64,000 bases of DNA from Mycobacterium colombiense CECT 3035 (GTDB lineage Bacteria; Actinomycetota; Actinomycetes; Mycobacteriales; Mycobacteriaceae), in contig NZ_CP020821.1 of NCBI RefSeq assembly GCF_002105755.1, positions 3,596,001 through 3,660,000 of the forward strand, in the 5' to 3' direction. The notes beneath the pieces were generated by a model that was given only the letters and a program-made list of their open reading frames with translations, searched no databases and was not told the origin of the DNA. Positions 10,565-23,803 of the stretch are shown one piece after another; positions within the stretch are counted from its first letter, which is position 1, and each line of letters opens with the position of its first letter. The translations under genes were made by a program, and so were the position numbers.

Positions 10565-11176
10565 CTACTGCTGGTAGACCCTGGGGTCCAGGGTGCCGAT
10601 GTAGGACAGGTCGCGGTAGCGCTCGTCGTAATCGAGGCCGTAGCCCACGACGAAGTCGTTGGGGATGTCGAAGCCCACGTAGGCGATATCGACGTGCGCG
10701 CCCTGCGCGTCGGGCTTGCGCAGCAGCGTGCACACCCGCAGTGACCGCGGGTGCCGCGTCTTGAGGTTGCGCAGCAGCCAGGACAGCGTCAGGCCGGAGT
10801 CGACGACGTCCTCGACGATCAGCACGTCGCGGCCCTCGATATCGCGGTCCAGGTCCTTGAGGATCCGCACCACGCCCGAGGAGGACGTGGATGAACCGTA
10901 GGAGCTGACCGCCATGAATTCGAACTGCGTGGGCAGCGGGATCGCGCGGGCCAGGTCCGTGACAAAGATCACAGCGCCCTTGAGCACGGTGATCAGCAGC
11001 AGGTCCTGCCCGGTCTCGGTCGCGGCGTCGCGGTAGCCGTCGCCGATTTCACGGCCGAGTTCGGCGATTCGCGCCTGAATTTGCGCGGACGTCAGCAGGA
11101 CAGACTTGATATCCCCGGGGTACAGCTCCCCGGGTTGGGCTGGGGTGATCGCCGAGGAGATCTGGGCCACGCCCAC
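10565..11176 (-). CDS. hpt: Hypoxanthine-guanine phosphoribosyltransferase
   Basis: Purine salvage enzyme converting hypoxanthine or guanine plus PRPP to IMP or GMP. The PRPP loop [10 protein letters not shown] is at 121-130, the flexible-loop segment [13 protein letters not shown] at 91-103, and [15 protein letters not shown] near the C-terminus supplies the purine site. GTG 11176 gives 203 residues, against about 202 in Mtb Hpt, and aligns with its N-terminus ([11 protein letters not shown]); a longer start at 11206 has no support. It lies 45 bp after tilS on the same strand, as in Mtb. No odd features. Confidence 0.95.
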   Translation of the reverse strand: MGVAQISSAITPAQPGELYPGDIKSVLLTSAQIQARIAELGREIGDGYRDAATETGQDLLLITVLKGAVIFVTDLARAIPLPTQFEFMAVSSYGSSTSSSGVVRILKDLDRDIEGRDVLIVEDVVDSGLTLSWLLRNLKTRHPRSLRVCTLLRKPDAQGAHVDIAYVGFDIPNDFVVGYGLDYDERYRDLSYIGTLDPRVYQQ

Positions 11177-11221
11177 AGAGTGCCACGACGACGGGCGAAT
11201 AACCAACGGCAGCCCCGGTAA

Positions 11222-12195
11222 CTAGCGGATCGGTTTACCCACCGGCTCGCGCCACAGCGTCAGCACGCCGTCGCGGCGGCCCGCGAACAATCGCTCATCG
11301 GACAGCGACGAGCCGACCGCCACGCCGCCCTGCCCGTGCCAGCCGGTCACCAGGGCGTCGACACCGCGAATCTGCTTGTCGGTCAGGTTCGTTGCGCCGC
11401 CGGCCAACAACCAGGCCCGGATCACCCGCCGTCGCACCGGGGGTCCAGCGTCGCCAGCGCCTGCACCCGCAGGCCGGAGTCCGCCTTGGCCCCGGGCAGC
11501 GCCCGGGCCGCCAGCGCGTCGATCAGCTCGGAGTCCTCCCGCAGCGATGTCGCGGTGCGGGTCAGCGCCTCGGCCACGCCACCGCCGAGCACGTCCTCCA
11601 AGAGCGGCAGCACCTCGGTGCGCAGCCGGGTCCGGGTGAACCTGCGGTCGGCGTTGTGCGGATCCTGCCAGGGGCTCAGCCCCAGCTCCGCGCAGGCGGC
11701 GTGGGTGGTGGCGCGGCGCACCTCCAGCAACGGCCGGCACCACGGCGGGTCGTAGGGGCGCATCCCGGCGATCGAGCGCACCCCGGACCCACGGCCCAGA
11801 CCCAGCAGCACCGTCTCGGCCTGGTCGTCGAGCGTGTGGCCCAGCAGCACCGGGCCGGTGTGATAGGCGCTCAACGCGGCGTAGCGGGCCGCGCGGGCCG
11901 CGGCTTCGGGACCGCCCTGGTTGCCCACCTGCACCCGGACCACTTGAGCCCCAACGCATCCCAACTCGACGGCCTGGGCTCGAGCGGTCTCGGCGACGGC
12001 GGCGGAGTCGGATTGCAGGCCGTGGTCGACGATCACCGCCGTGGTGGGCCGCAGCTGGGCCGCCACCGCGGTCAGGGCCAGGGAATCGGGACCGCCGGAC
12101 AGCGCCACGCACCACTGTTCGACGGTGACCAGGTGGGTCTCGACGAACGCCTCGACAGCGGCGCGCAGCCGGCCTACAGCACCCGGTCGATCCAC
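11222..12195 (-). CDS. tilS: tRNA(Ile)-lysidine synthase, frameshifted
   Basis: ATP-dependent enzyme that makes lysidine at the wobble base of the AUA-reading tRNA-Ile; essential in most bacteria. GTG 12195 (VDRPGAVGRLRAAVEAF) leads to the PP-loop SGGPDS at 33-38 and continues through HTLDDQAETVLLG and WCRPLL. The frame breaks after ALATLDP: as written it reads CDGG then stop. Adding one base to the G run at 11439-11443 restores PPVRRRVIRAWLLAGG through to the stop at 11222. The repaired length is 324, against about 323 in Mtb. The start overlaps the upstream gene by 22 bp. Because the gene is normally indispensable and the break is in a homopolymer, I treat it as sequencing error rather than a pseudogene. 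Confidence 0.88.
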
Positions 12196-13247
12196 CGCTG
12201 GGGTTCTCCGATCTCGGTGGGCAGCGGCAGCGTGTCGGGGCCCGTCCAGATGGCGTTGAACCGGGCCATCCCCACCTGGCCGACCACGTGGTCGACGAAC
12301 GCCTTGCCGCGGGTGTACTGGCTGAGCTTGGCGTCGAGCCCCAACAGCGCGCGCAACAACCGCTGCAGCGGGGGCTGCTTGCGGTGGCGGCGCTCGTCGA
12401 ACCGGCGGCGGATGGTGGCCACCGACGGCACCGCCATCGGCCCGACGGCGTCCATGACGTGGTCGGCGTGGCCCTCCAGCAGGGTGCCCAGCACCAGCAG
12501 TTGGTCCAGCGCCTGGCGCTGCGGTTCGGACTGCACCGCGCGCACCAGCCCGAGGATGCCCGACGAGTTGGCGTCGGATTCTGACGTCCCGACGCCGCGG
12601 TTGCGGGCGTAGTCGGCGAGCCGGCCCATCACCTGGCCCATGTCCTCGCCGGCGTCGCGGGTGAGCAGGCAAAGCGCCTCCGACATGTAGTCGGGCAGCC
12701 ACGGGTTGGCGGTGAACTGCACGCGGTGGGTCACCTCGTGCAGGCACACCCACAGCCGGAAATCGGACGGCTCGATCCGAAGCTGCCGCTCGACGGCGAT
12801 GACGTTCGGATACACCAGCAGCAGGCAGCCGGTTCTGGCCCCGTCGTTGGCCGCGAACGGGTCGTATTGGCCGAGAATCCCCGAGGACACGTAGGCCAGG
12901 ACGGCGCCGGTCTGCGCGCCGGTGACACGGCCGGTGAGAAAGCCGCGCGGCTTCTCGGCGCCGTTCATCATCACCCGCATCGATTCGGTGGCCGCACCGA
13001 TCCAGTCCGGGCGGTCGACGACGCGCGCGGCAGGCACCCGGCCCTTGTCGACGCCATCGGTGACCAGGCCGGTGACGTCACGCACCAGCGGTTCGGCCTT
13101 GGTGGACGCGGCGGCGAGTTCGTCGATCACCTGGCGGCGGGTGTAGTCGCTGGCCGGCGGGCCCGGCCGGGCCAGCCGCCGCCCGACAGTGGCCGCGAAC
13201 TGCCAGTCGACGGCGGTACCCAGCGTCAGGTCCGGCGACGGCGTCAT
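12174..13247 (-). CDS. DUF2342 zincin-like protein (Rv3626c-like)
   Basis: A 357-residue cytosolic protein of the family labelled zinc-dependent metalloprotease or F420-biosynthesis associated. The motif HEVTH at 170-174, inside LWVCLHEVTHRVQF, is a HExxH zinc site, and EGHADH at 258-263 gives the distal ligands typical of the family. Neither protease activity nor a role in F420 metabolism has been established to my knowledge. ATG 13247 shares ATGA with the stop of the carboxypeptidase gene upstream, and its own end overlaps tilS by 22 bp, so the carboxypeptidase, this gene, tilS and hpt are probably co-transcribed. Confidence 0.88.
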   Translation of the reverse strand: MTPSPDLTLGTAVDWQFAATVGRRLARPGPPASDYTRRQVIDELAAASTKAEPLVRDVTGLVTDGVDKGRVPAARVVDRPDWIGAATESMRVMMNGAEKPRGFLTGRVTGAQTGAVLAYVSSGILGQYDPFAANDGARTGCLLLVYPNVIAVERQLRIEPSDFRLWVCLHEVTHRVQFTANPWLPDYMSEALCLLTRDAGEDMGQVMGRLADYARNRGVGTSESDANSSGILGLVRAVQSEPQRQALDQLLVLGTLLEGHADHVMDAVGPMAVPSVATIRRRFDERRHRKQPPLQRLLRALLGLDAKLSQYTRGKAFVDHVVGQVGMARFNAIWTGPDTLPLPTEIGEPQRWIDRVL

Positions 13248-14629
13248 GAGCACCCGCAGGACCACAACCGGGTCGCCAGGGCATCCATCACGTTGCGGCC
13301 GTTCGGGCCGGCGTTGTTGGAGATGAACGCGAAGGTGAGCACCCGGCCGCTGCGGTCGGTGAGCACCCCGGCCAGTGCGTTGATGCCGGTCAGCGAGCCG
13401 GTTTTGGCCCGCAGCCAGCCCGCCGGGCCCTGGGCCGTGGAGGCGTCGGTGAAGCGATCGGCCAGCGTCCCGCTGCCGGCGGCGATCGGGAGCAGGTCCA
13501 GCAGCGCCCGCAGCGACGGCTGGTCGGGCCCCGCCGCGGCCTGCAGGACGCCGTCGAGCGTCTTGGCCGTCAGCCGGTCGTCGACGGAGAGCCCACTGGA
13601 GTCCAGCAGCGCCACACCCGCGGTGTCGACGTGCGCGGTGGTCAGCCGGTTGGTCACCGCGTCGGCGGCGCCGGCGAAGCTGCGCGGCCGGTTGATGGCG
13701 GCCGCCACCTCGCGGGCGATGCTTTCGGCCAGCACGTTGTCGGAGTGGTCCATCATCTCGGACAGCCGCTGGACCAGCGGCGCCGACTGCACGACAGCCA
13801 GCTGCCGGGCGCCCGACGGCGCGGTGGCGGTCGTCACCGCGTTCGGGTCCAGGCCCAGCGCCTTGGCCAGTTCGCGGCCGGCGTCCAGCGCCGGGGTCCG
13901 GGACCGCCGCGAGTTGACCGTCGACGGCTGGATGCGTCCGGCGTCGATCATCACCGACTCGATCGGGGCGATGTCGCCGTTGTCGACGTCGGCGAGGTCC
14001 CAGCCCTGCGCCATCGTCGGCCCGCTGAACGCGGAGGTATCCACCTGCACCGAGGTCGGCGTCACCCCGCTGCGGCGGATCTGTTCAACGAGGTCGGACA
14101 GGCGCGCCGATCCCCGGTACCAGGTGGGGACGTCGGGCGGCGCCGCCGACAGCACCGGATCACCGGCGCCCACCAGCACGACGGGGCCCTGCGCGTTCTG
14201 GCTGCCGGCCACCACGCGGGTGCTGATCCGGGCCTGGCGGTCCAGCGTCAGCAAGGCCGCGGCCGCCGTGAGCACCTTGTTGGTCGACGCAGGCACCAGC
14301 GGCATGTCGTCGCCCACCTGCCACAGCTCTTTTCCGGTGATGGCGTCGGTAACCCGTCCGCCCAGCCGGCCCAGGTTGGGGTCGCCCGCCACCGGCGCCA
14401 GCATCGCGGCGACGCCGGGTCCGCTGGGTAGCTCGGCGGTATCGCTCACCGGCACCATGCCGGGCTTCACCGTCGGGGCGTGCGGGGGCGGTATCGGGGC
14501 ATGCGCGCTGTTGGCGCCGTGTCCGGTCGTGGTGAAAAACGCTGCCGCCACCACGACGGCGGCGACAAACGCCAGCACGCCCAACCCGATGAACACTGGG
14601 GTGGATTTTTGCCAGCGAGTACGGGCCAT
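13244..14629 (-). CDS. D-alanyl-D-alanine carboxypeptidase, PBP4 (DacB) type
   Basis: Penicillin-binding protein of the S13/PBP4 family acting on peptidoglycan stem peptides outside the membrane. A signal-anchor (FIGLGVLAFVAAVVVAAAF) near residues 12-30 is followed by a Pro-rich linker. Active-site motifs are complete: PASTNK with the SxxK serine, SDN (MMDHSDNVLAES) and KTG (WLRAKTGSLTG). ATG 14629 has GGAG 6-7 nt upstream and gives 461 residues, the same as Mtb Rv3627c in my recollection. Longer in-frame starts up to 14797 would run into the divergent ppa. It ends in ATGA shared with the DUF2342 gene. Confidence 0.9.
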   Translation of the reverse strand: MARTRWQKSTPVFIGLGVLAFVAAVVVAAAFFTTTGHGANSAHAPIPPPHAPTVKPGMVPVSDTAELPSGPGVAAMLAPVAGDPNLGRLGGRVTDAITGKELWQVGDDMPLVPASTNKVLTAAAALLTLDRQARISTRVVAGSQNAQGPVVLVGAGDPVLSAAPPDVPTWYRGSARLSDLVEQIRRSGVTPTSVQVDTSAFSGPTMAQGWDLADVDNGDIAPIESVMIDAGRIQPSTVNSRRSRTPALDAGRELAKALGLDPNAVTTATAPSGARQLAVVQSAPLVQRLSEMMDHSDNVLAESIAREVAAAINRPRSFAGAADAVTNRLTTAHVDTAGVALLDSSGLSVDDRLTAKTLDGVLQAAAGPDQPSLRALLDLLPIAAGSGTLADRFTDASTAQGPAGWLRAKTGSLTGINALAGVLTDRSGRVLTFAFISNNAGPNGRNVMDALATRLWSCGCS

Positions 14630-14734
14630 CACTCTCCTGACTGTCTGGACCCATTCTGCCGAATCGGCGGAGATGCGCTCGACTAGGGTGTAGCAGAGCA
14701 AAATTGGCCTGCCTAAAGACAAGGAGTCGACGCG

Positions 14735-15223
14735 GTGGAATTCGACGTGACCATCGAGATCCAAAAGGGCCAGCGGAACAAGTACGAGGTCGACCACGAG
14801 ACTGGACGGCTACGTCTGGACCGCTACCTGTACACCGCGATGGCCTACCCGACCGACTACGGCTTCATCGAGGACACCCTCGGCGAGGACGGCGACCCGC
14901 TGGACGCGATGGTGCTGCTCCCGCAGTCGGTGTTCCCCGGCGTCATCGTGGAGGCCCGCCCGGTGGGCATGTTCCGGATGACCGACGAAAAGGGCGGCGA
15001 CGACAAGGTGCTGTGCGTGCCGGCCGGCGACCACCGCTGGGACCACATCCAGGACATCGGCGATGTTCCGGAGTTCGAGCTGGACGTGATCAAGCACTTC
15101 TTCGTGCACTACAAGGACCTGGAACCGGGCAAGTTCGTCAAGGCCGCGGACTGGGTCGGCCGCGAAGACGCCGAGGCGGAGATCCAGCGCTCGATCGAGC
15201 GGTTCAAGGCCGAAGGGCACTGA
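14735..15223 (+). CDS. ppa: Inorganic pyrophosphatase
   Basis: Family I soluble pyrophosphatase, 162 residues, hydrolysing PPi from biosynthetic reactions. Active-site acids EDGDPLD at 51-57, [16 protein letters not shown] and [16 protein letters not shown] are intact; His21 is also present, one of the histidines noted in the mycobacterial enzyme. GTG 14735 has AAGGAG 8 nt upstream, a strong site. A TAGGGT hexamer at 14684-14689 may be the -10, giving a leader near 40 nt. It diverges from the carboxypeptidase gene. Confidence 0.95.
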   Translation: MEFDVTIEIQKGQRNKYEVDHETGRLRLDRYLYTAMAYPTDYGFIEDTLGEDGDPLDAMVLLPQSVFPGVIVEARPVGMFRMTDEKGGDDKVLCVPAGDHRWDHIQDIGDVPEFELDVIKHFFVHYKDLEPGKFVKAADWVGREDAEAEIQRSIERFKAEGH

Positions 15224-15299
15224 GCCACGCCGCCGCGTTGATGCTCTCGGCGTAATCGCACCCGCAACGCCGCGGGATTGTCGGTGGCATCCTGGCGAT

Positions 15300-15992
15300 G
15301 TGAGCCCGGTGCTGCATTTCGCCGCGAACTTCTGGTGGCTGGTTTTCCCGCTGGGCGGCGCGATCGGCGGCGGGCTGCGGGCGATCGGCGCGGCCAACGA
15401 ACGCCGGGCCGAGCGCCGGATGGAGCGCTACCGGCTCAAGCAGCAGGCCAAGATCGCGGTGGCCGAAGCTTCCGGACGCGGGCGGACCCACGAGCAGGCC
15501 GACCGCCGCGAAATCGCCAAGCTCGTTGCGTTGCATGACCGTACCGACGCCCGGTGGTTCGACTATGAGCTCGACGTCGCGAAGTTGTTGGACTTCCCGC
15601 TGATGACCAACATGCGCGACCCGCTCACCATCGCGTTCCATAAGGCGAAGCGGCGCGCCGACCTGCTGCGACCGGAACCGCCCGACGCCCTGGTGGGTGA
15701 CCGGGATGCGCTGCTGGACTACCGCGACGCCGTCCACGAGTACCTCAGTGCGTTCGAGATCGCCGAGGCCGAGGCGATCCGGCGGCGGCGCAGCGACTTC
15801 TCGGCCGATGACCAGCAGCGGCTGGCGCGCGCCCAGAACCTGCTGCACCTGGCGAACGACGACGCGGCGACACGAGAGGAGCGCCAGAGCGCCTACGCGC
15901 GGGCGACCAGGGAGCTCGACGGTTTGATCGCGCTTCCCGCCCCCGCCCGGGCCGCCATCGAACAGCGCATCGCCGGGCAGATCGAGGCCTAG
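15300..15992 (+). CDS. Membrane-anchored hypothetical protein
   Basis: 230 residues, family not recognised. A hydrophobic segment at about 6-30 (HFAANFWWLVFPLGGAIGG) would anchor it. The rest is highly charged and helical with many Arg/Ala/Glu heptads (RRAERRMERYRLKQQAK, EIAEAEAIRRRR), suggesting a cytoplasmic coiled coil. GTG 15300 has no clear ribosome-binding site; GTG 15309 is possible. It follows ppa by 76 bp and its stop region overlaps the convergent TerC-like gene by 4 bp. No enzyme motif is visible. Confidence 0.7.
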   Translation: MSPVLHFAANFWWLVFPLGGAIGGGLRAIGAANERRAERRMERYRLKQQAKIAVAEASGRGRTHEQADRREIAKLVALHDRTDARWFDYELDVAKLLDFPLMTNMRDPLTIAFHKAKRRADLLRPEPPDALVGDRDALLDYRDAVHEYLSAFEIAEAEAIRRRRSDFSADDQQRLARAQNLLHLANDDAATREERQSAYARATRELDGLIALPAPARAAIEQRIAGQIEA

Positions 15993-17071
15993 ACCGCCGC
16001 GGCCCCGGCGCGGGCTTCGCGGCGATTGCGCACGATGCTCCAGCCCAGCGCCGCGGCGATGAAGACCACGCCGACCGAGGCCGTGACGGCCTCGGGGATC
16101 TCGAAAGCGGGCTCGATGGAGGCCAGCATGATCACGGCCAGCGCCCCGATCGCCCAGTGCGCGCCGTGTTCGAGGTACACGAACCGGCCCAGGGCCTCCT
16201 GGCGGACCAGATAGATGGTGATCGACCGGACGAACATCGAGCCGACCAGTCCCAGCCCCAGCGCGATGACGATCGGGTCGGAAGTGATGGCGAACGCGCC
16301 GGTGACGCCGTCGAAGGAGAAGGCGGCGTCGAGCACCTCGAGGTAAGCGAACAGGGTCAGGCCGGCCCAGCGCGTCGCGGGTTCGGCCCTGGCGGTGTCG
16401 GTGTCCGACGGCCGAAACGCCCGACTCAACCCGTTGACCACCAGATAGGTCACCATGCCCAGCAGCCCGGCCGTCAGCACCGTGGCCGCCTCGTCACCCG
16501 AGTGCGTCAATTGCATGCCCACCAGGACCAGCGCCACGCCGGCGACCACCAGCGACACCTGCCCCAGCCGCCCGATGCGCGCGAAGGGAATCTCGATCCA
16601 CTTGAGCCACTTGATGTCTCGGTCGTAGAAGACGAAATCCAGGAACAGCATCAACAGGAAGATGCCGCCGAACGCGGCGATCTGCGGATGCGCGGCGATG
16701 ACGAGCTTTTCGTAGCTGGGCGAGCCGTCCGGAAACTCCAGCGCGCCGTGAGGCGGCGGATGCAGCGCCAGCTTCATCGCGCGCACCGGCTCCAGCCCGG
16801 CGGTCGCCCAGACGATGAGCAGCGGGAAGATCAGCCGCATGCCGAACACGGCGACGAGGATCCCGATCGTCAAAAACATCCGCTGCCAGAAGCGGCTCAT
16901 CCGCTTCAGGATCGAGGCATTGATGATGGCGTTGTCGAACGACAGCGACACCTCGAGGGTGGCCAGCACCAGCAGCAGATAAAGACCTTTGAAGCCGCCA
17001 TAGGCATAGCCAAAGCACAGGGCCGCCGCGGTGACCACCAGCGAGATCCCGAAGGTGCGCAAAGCGGACAT
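15989..17071 (-). CDS. TerC/DUF475 integral membrane protein (Rv3629c-like)
   Basis: A 360-residue polytopic membrane protein with about eight hydrophobic segments. The two inverted family motifs LEVSLSFDNAI and LEVLDAAFSFDGV carry the Asp residues within the membrane expected for TerC-superfamily proteins, some of which export manganese. Substrate here is unknown. ATG 17071 is preceded by AAAGGA at good spacing; an upstream in-frame start at 17167 would enter the divergent flippase-like gene. A manganese exporter, or a metal-loading factor for exported proteins, is possible but is only family inference. Confidence 0.82.
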   Translation of the reverse strand: MSALRTFGISLVVTAAALCFGYAYGGFKGLYLLLVLATLEVSLSFDNAIINASILKRMSRFWQRMFLTIGILVAVFGMRLIFPLLIVWATAGLEPVRAMKLALHPPPHGALEFPDGSPSYEKLVIAAHPQIAAFGGIFLLMLFLDFVFYDRDIKWLKWIEIPFARIGRLGQVSLVVAGVALVLVGMQLTHSGDEAATVLTAGLLGMVTYLVVNGLSRAFRPSDTDTARAEPATRWAGLTLFAYLEVLDAAFSFDGVTGAFAITSDPIVIALGLGLVGSMFVRSITIYLVRQEALGRFVYLEHGAHWAIGALAVIMLASIEPAFEIPEAVTASVGVVFIAAALGWSIVRNRREARAGAAAV

Positions 17072-17199
17072 GGATCCTTTCCGACCGCCGCCCACACTAG
17101 TGAACCGGATCGCCGCGATGGGCGATCGCTGCGGGCCGCATAGAATTTTCAAATTGTGGCGAACCATCGGGGCAGTCGGCCGACACCGCCGCCGCCCCG

Positions 17200-18467
17200 A
17201 TGACCGAGATCAGCGCCTCGCAGGGGCCGGTGGCCCGCGGCAGCATGGCCCGGGTCGGCACCGCCACCGCCGTGACGGCGCTGTGCGGTTACGCGGTGAT
17301 CTACCTGGCCGCGCGCGACCTGGCGCCGAGCGGGTTTTCGATATTCGGCGTGTTCTGGGGGGCGTTCGGACTGGTCACCGGCGCGGCCAACGGCCTGCTG
17401 CAGGAAACCACGCGGGAGGTCCGCTCGACCCCGTACATCAGCGACCTGGCCGCCCTGCCCGCGCCGGGCGAGCCCCGCACCCACCCGATGCGCGTCGCCA
17501 TGCTGGTCGGGATCGCCGCCGCCGTCCTGATCGCCGGCAGCTCGCCGCTGTGGAGCGGGCGGGTGTTCGTCGAGGCGCGGCTGCTGTCGGTGGCGCTGCT
17601 GTCCGTCGGGCTGGCCGGGTTCTGCATGCACGCCACCCTGTTGGGCATGCTGGCCGGCACCAACCAGTGGACCCGCTACGGCGCGCTGATGGTGACCGAC
17701 GCCGTCATCCGGGTGTTGGTGGCCGCGGCCACCGTGGCGCTGGGCTGGCGGTTGGTCGGCTTCCTGTGGGCGACGGTGGCGGGAGCGGTCGCCTGGCTGA
17801 TCCTGCTGGTGGCCTCGCCCGCGACGAGGGCCACCGCCCGGCTGCTGACCCCGGGCGGCACCGCGACCTTCCTCCGCGGCGCGGCGCATTCGATCACCGC
17901 CGCCGGCGCCAGCGCCATCCTGGTGATGGGCTTTCCGGTGCTGCTGAAGCTGACCAGCGCGGAGCTCGGCGCGCAGGGCGGGGTGATCATCCTGGCCGTC
18001 ACGCTGACCCGGGCGCCGCTGCTGGTGCCGCTGACGGCCATGCAGGGCAACCTGATTGCGCATTTCGTCGACGAGCGCAGCGACCGGATCCGCGCGCTGC
18101 TCGCCCCGGCGGGAATCGTCGGGGCGATCGGCGCGGTCGGAGTGGCGGCCGCGGCGTGCTGGGCCCGTGGCTGTTGCGGGTCGCGTTCGGGCCGCAGTAT
18201 CACGCCAGCAGCGCGCTGCTGGCGTGGCTCACCGCGGCCGCCGTGGCGATCGCCATGCTGACGCTGACCGGGGCCGCGGCGGTGGCCGCCGCGCTGCACC
18301 GTGCCTACTCGCTGGGCTGGGTCGGCGCGACGGTCGCGTCGGGATTGCTGCTGTTGCTGCCGCTGTCCCTGCAGACCCGGACCGTGGTGGGGCTGCTGTG
18401 CGGGCCGGTGGTGGGGATCGGCGTCCATCTGCTGGCGCTGTCGCGCGCCGCGCGCTCTACCGGCTGA
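17200..18467 (+). CDS. Polytopic flippase-like membrane protein (Rv3630-like), frameshifted
   Basis: About 12 hydrophobic segments, resembling polysaccharide/lipid-linked sugar flippases of the MATE/MurJ type; the substrate is unknown. The frame from ATG 17200 runs to GIVGAIGAVGVAAA and then degenerates into Arg/Cys-rich sequence. One base added at about 18151-18158 (GCGGCGTG to GCGGCGGTG) continues VLGPWLLRVAFGPQYH through to the stop at 18467, about 422 residues. A second deletion is possible: GTG 17156, after a TAGAAT at 17141, would read in frame if the C run just before 17200 had one more C. It precedes the polyprenyl-phosphate glycosyltransferase genes, so a cell-wall glycan role is likely. 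Confidence 0.78.
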
Positions 18468-18502
18468 TATGACCTGCACCAACGTGTACCTTGTGGGCTT
18501 AG

Positions 18503-22273
<3,771 letters not shown>

Positions 22274-22293
22274 ACGCGCGACTGCTGAAAAGA

Positions 22294-22369
22294 TGGAGCC
22301 GCCTGGGGGAATCGAACCCCCGACCTATTCATTACGAGTGAATCGCTCTACCGACTGAGCTAAGGCGGC
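22294..22369 (-). tRNA. tRNA-Thr (anticodon CGT)
   Basis: Minus strand. Acceptor arm GCCGCCT pairs with AGGCGGC, D arm GCTC/GAGC, anticodon stem ATTCA/TGAAT with loop CTCGTAA (anticodon CGT), T stem GGGGG/CCCCC with TTCGATT, and an encoded CCA at 22294-22296. All helices pair perfectly. In Mtb the matching tRNA-Thr lies by an inserted block (Rv3636-Rv3643) absent here, so this tRNA end is a plausible integration hotspot. Confidence 0.97.
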
Positions 22370-22423
22370 ATACCCGCACGCCGGGCGGCACGAGTCTACG
22401 GCAGCCGGGCGGACAGACCCAAC

Positions 22424-23650
22424 TCAGTCGCGCAGTTCCTGGCCGATGGTGGCGACCATGGCGTCGACGGCGAACTTGGGCTTGACGTTGATCGCCAGCG
22501 CCTCGCGGCATTCGAGCACCGCTTCGATGCAGCGCAGCAGCCGCGCGGGCGGGGCGTGCGCGGCCAGCGCCGCGACCTTCTCGGCCATATCGGGATGGTT
22601 GGCCCGCACCGCGCCGGCTCCCCCGTCCAGGGCGGAGGTCATCAGCGCGTCGCGGAAATAGGTCGCCAGGTCGATCAGCGCGCGGTCCAGGGCGTCACGC
22701 GAGGCCCGGGTCTGCCGCGACTTCTGCCGTCGCTCAAGGTCCTTCATCGCCCCGGCCGCGCCGCGCATCGCGCCCGCGGTGCCCTTGCCGGTACCGCCGG
22801 CGCCCAGGGCGGTGCGCAACTCCTCGGTCTCCGCCTCGGCACGGTCGGCGGTCAGCACCACGGCCTCGGCCTCGGCCGCGGCCACCAGTTCCTCCGCGGC
22901 GGCGTAGGCCCGCGACGGGGTCGCGGCGTCGCGCACCAGCGACAACGACCGCTCGCGGCGTTCCCTGGCCTCGGGGTCGGTGGCCAGCCGGCGCGCCCGC
23001 CCCACGTGGCCGCCGCTGACCGACGCCGCCCAGCTCGCCGTGTCCGGGCTCAGGCCGTCGCTGTCGACCAGCACGCGCGCTATCGCCTCGGTCGACGGCG
23101 TCACCAGCGCCACGTGCCGGCACCGGGAGCGCAGCGTGATCGCGATGTCCTCGGGATCCACCGACGGCGCGCACAGCAGGAACACGGTCGACGGCGGCGG
23201 TTCCTCGACCACCTTCAGCAGGGCGTTGGCCGCGCCCTCGGTCAGCCGATCGGCGTCTTCGATCACCACGATCTGCCAGTGCCCGGTAGCCGGGCGCCGC
23301 GACGCGATCTGCACGATCGACCGCATCTCGTCGACGCCGATGGACAGGCCTTCGGGAACCACCCGCCGCACGTCGGCGTGGGTGCCGGCCATGGTCGTCG
23401 TGCACGCGTGGCAGCGCCCGCACCCTGGGTCCCCGTCCTCGGCGGCAGACGTGCACTGCAGCGCGGCCGCGAAGCACAACGCCGCCACCGACCGCCCCGA
23501 ACCCGGCGGACCGGTGATCAGCCACGCATGTGTCATAGTCCCGGCGCCCGCCCCCGTGTGGCCCACGTCACCACGCGCGGCTCTGGCGGCGGACAGCAGC
23601 TCGGCCGTCACCGCGTCCTGGCCTACCAGCCGCGTAAACACCCCGGACAT
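22424..23650 (-). CDS. holB: DNA polymerase III delta-prime subunit (HolB-like, Rv3644c)
   Basis: Clamp-loader subunit of the replicative polymerase, cytosolic, 408 residues. The AAA+ fold starts VFTRLVGQDAVTAELL; the P-loop GPPGSGRS (47-54) has Arg in place of the catalytic Lys, as expected for a delta-prime subunit that need not hydrolyse ATP. A zinc module is formed by Cys66, Cys77, Cys80 and Cys83. VIEDADRLTEGAANALLKVVEEP is the conserved helix region. ATG 23650 (MSGVFTRLVG) lies 8 nt after TACTGT; an in-frame start at 23695 is less likely. It ends 54 bp from the tRNA and diverges from the cyclase. Confidence 0.93.
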   Translation of the reverse strand: MSGVFTRLVGQDAVTAELLSAARAARGDVGHTGAGAGTMTHAWLITGPPGSGRSVAALCFAAALQCTSAAEDGDPGCGRCHACTTTMAGTHADVRRVVPEGLSIGVDEMRSIVQIASRRPATGHWQIVVIEDADRLTEGAANALLKVVEEPPPSTVFLLCAPSVDPEDIAITLRSRCRHVALVTPSTEAIARVLVDSDGLSPDTASWAASVSGGHVGRARRLATDPEARERRERSLSLVRDAATPSRAYAAAEELVAAAEAEAVVLTADRAEAETEELRTALGAGGTGKGTAGAMRGAAGAMKDLERRQKSRQTRASRDALDRALIDLATYFRDALMTSALDGGAGAVRANHPDMAEKVAALAAHAPPARLLRCIEAVLECREALAINVKPKFAVDAMVATIGQELRD

Positions 23651-23658
23651 CACCGGTA

Positions 23659-23664
23659 ACAGTA
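23659..23664 (-). promoter_or_regulatory. -10 box TACTGT for holB
   Basis: On the minus strand TACTGT ends 8 nt before ATG 23650, near-leaderless spacing. It forms a divergent pair with the cyclase promoter at 23792. Confidence 0.5.
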
Positions 23665-23791
23665 GTGGCGCCGCCGACAGATACCGAACAGCCACCGGAC
23701 CGCGACCATTCCGTTATCTTCGGCGTCATCACGGCACCCCGGCGACCTGCCGAGATCGTTATTAAGTTTCCGGGAGGTCGGCGCCGACCGA

Positions 23792-23797
23792 TACGGT
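23792..23797 (+). promoter_or_regulatory. -10 box TACGGT for the adenylate cyclase
   Basis: TACGGT ends 6 nt before GTG 23804, leaderless geometry. Confidence 0.45.
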
Positions 23798-23803
23798 GGG
23801 TTC

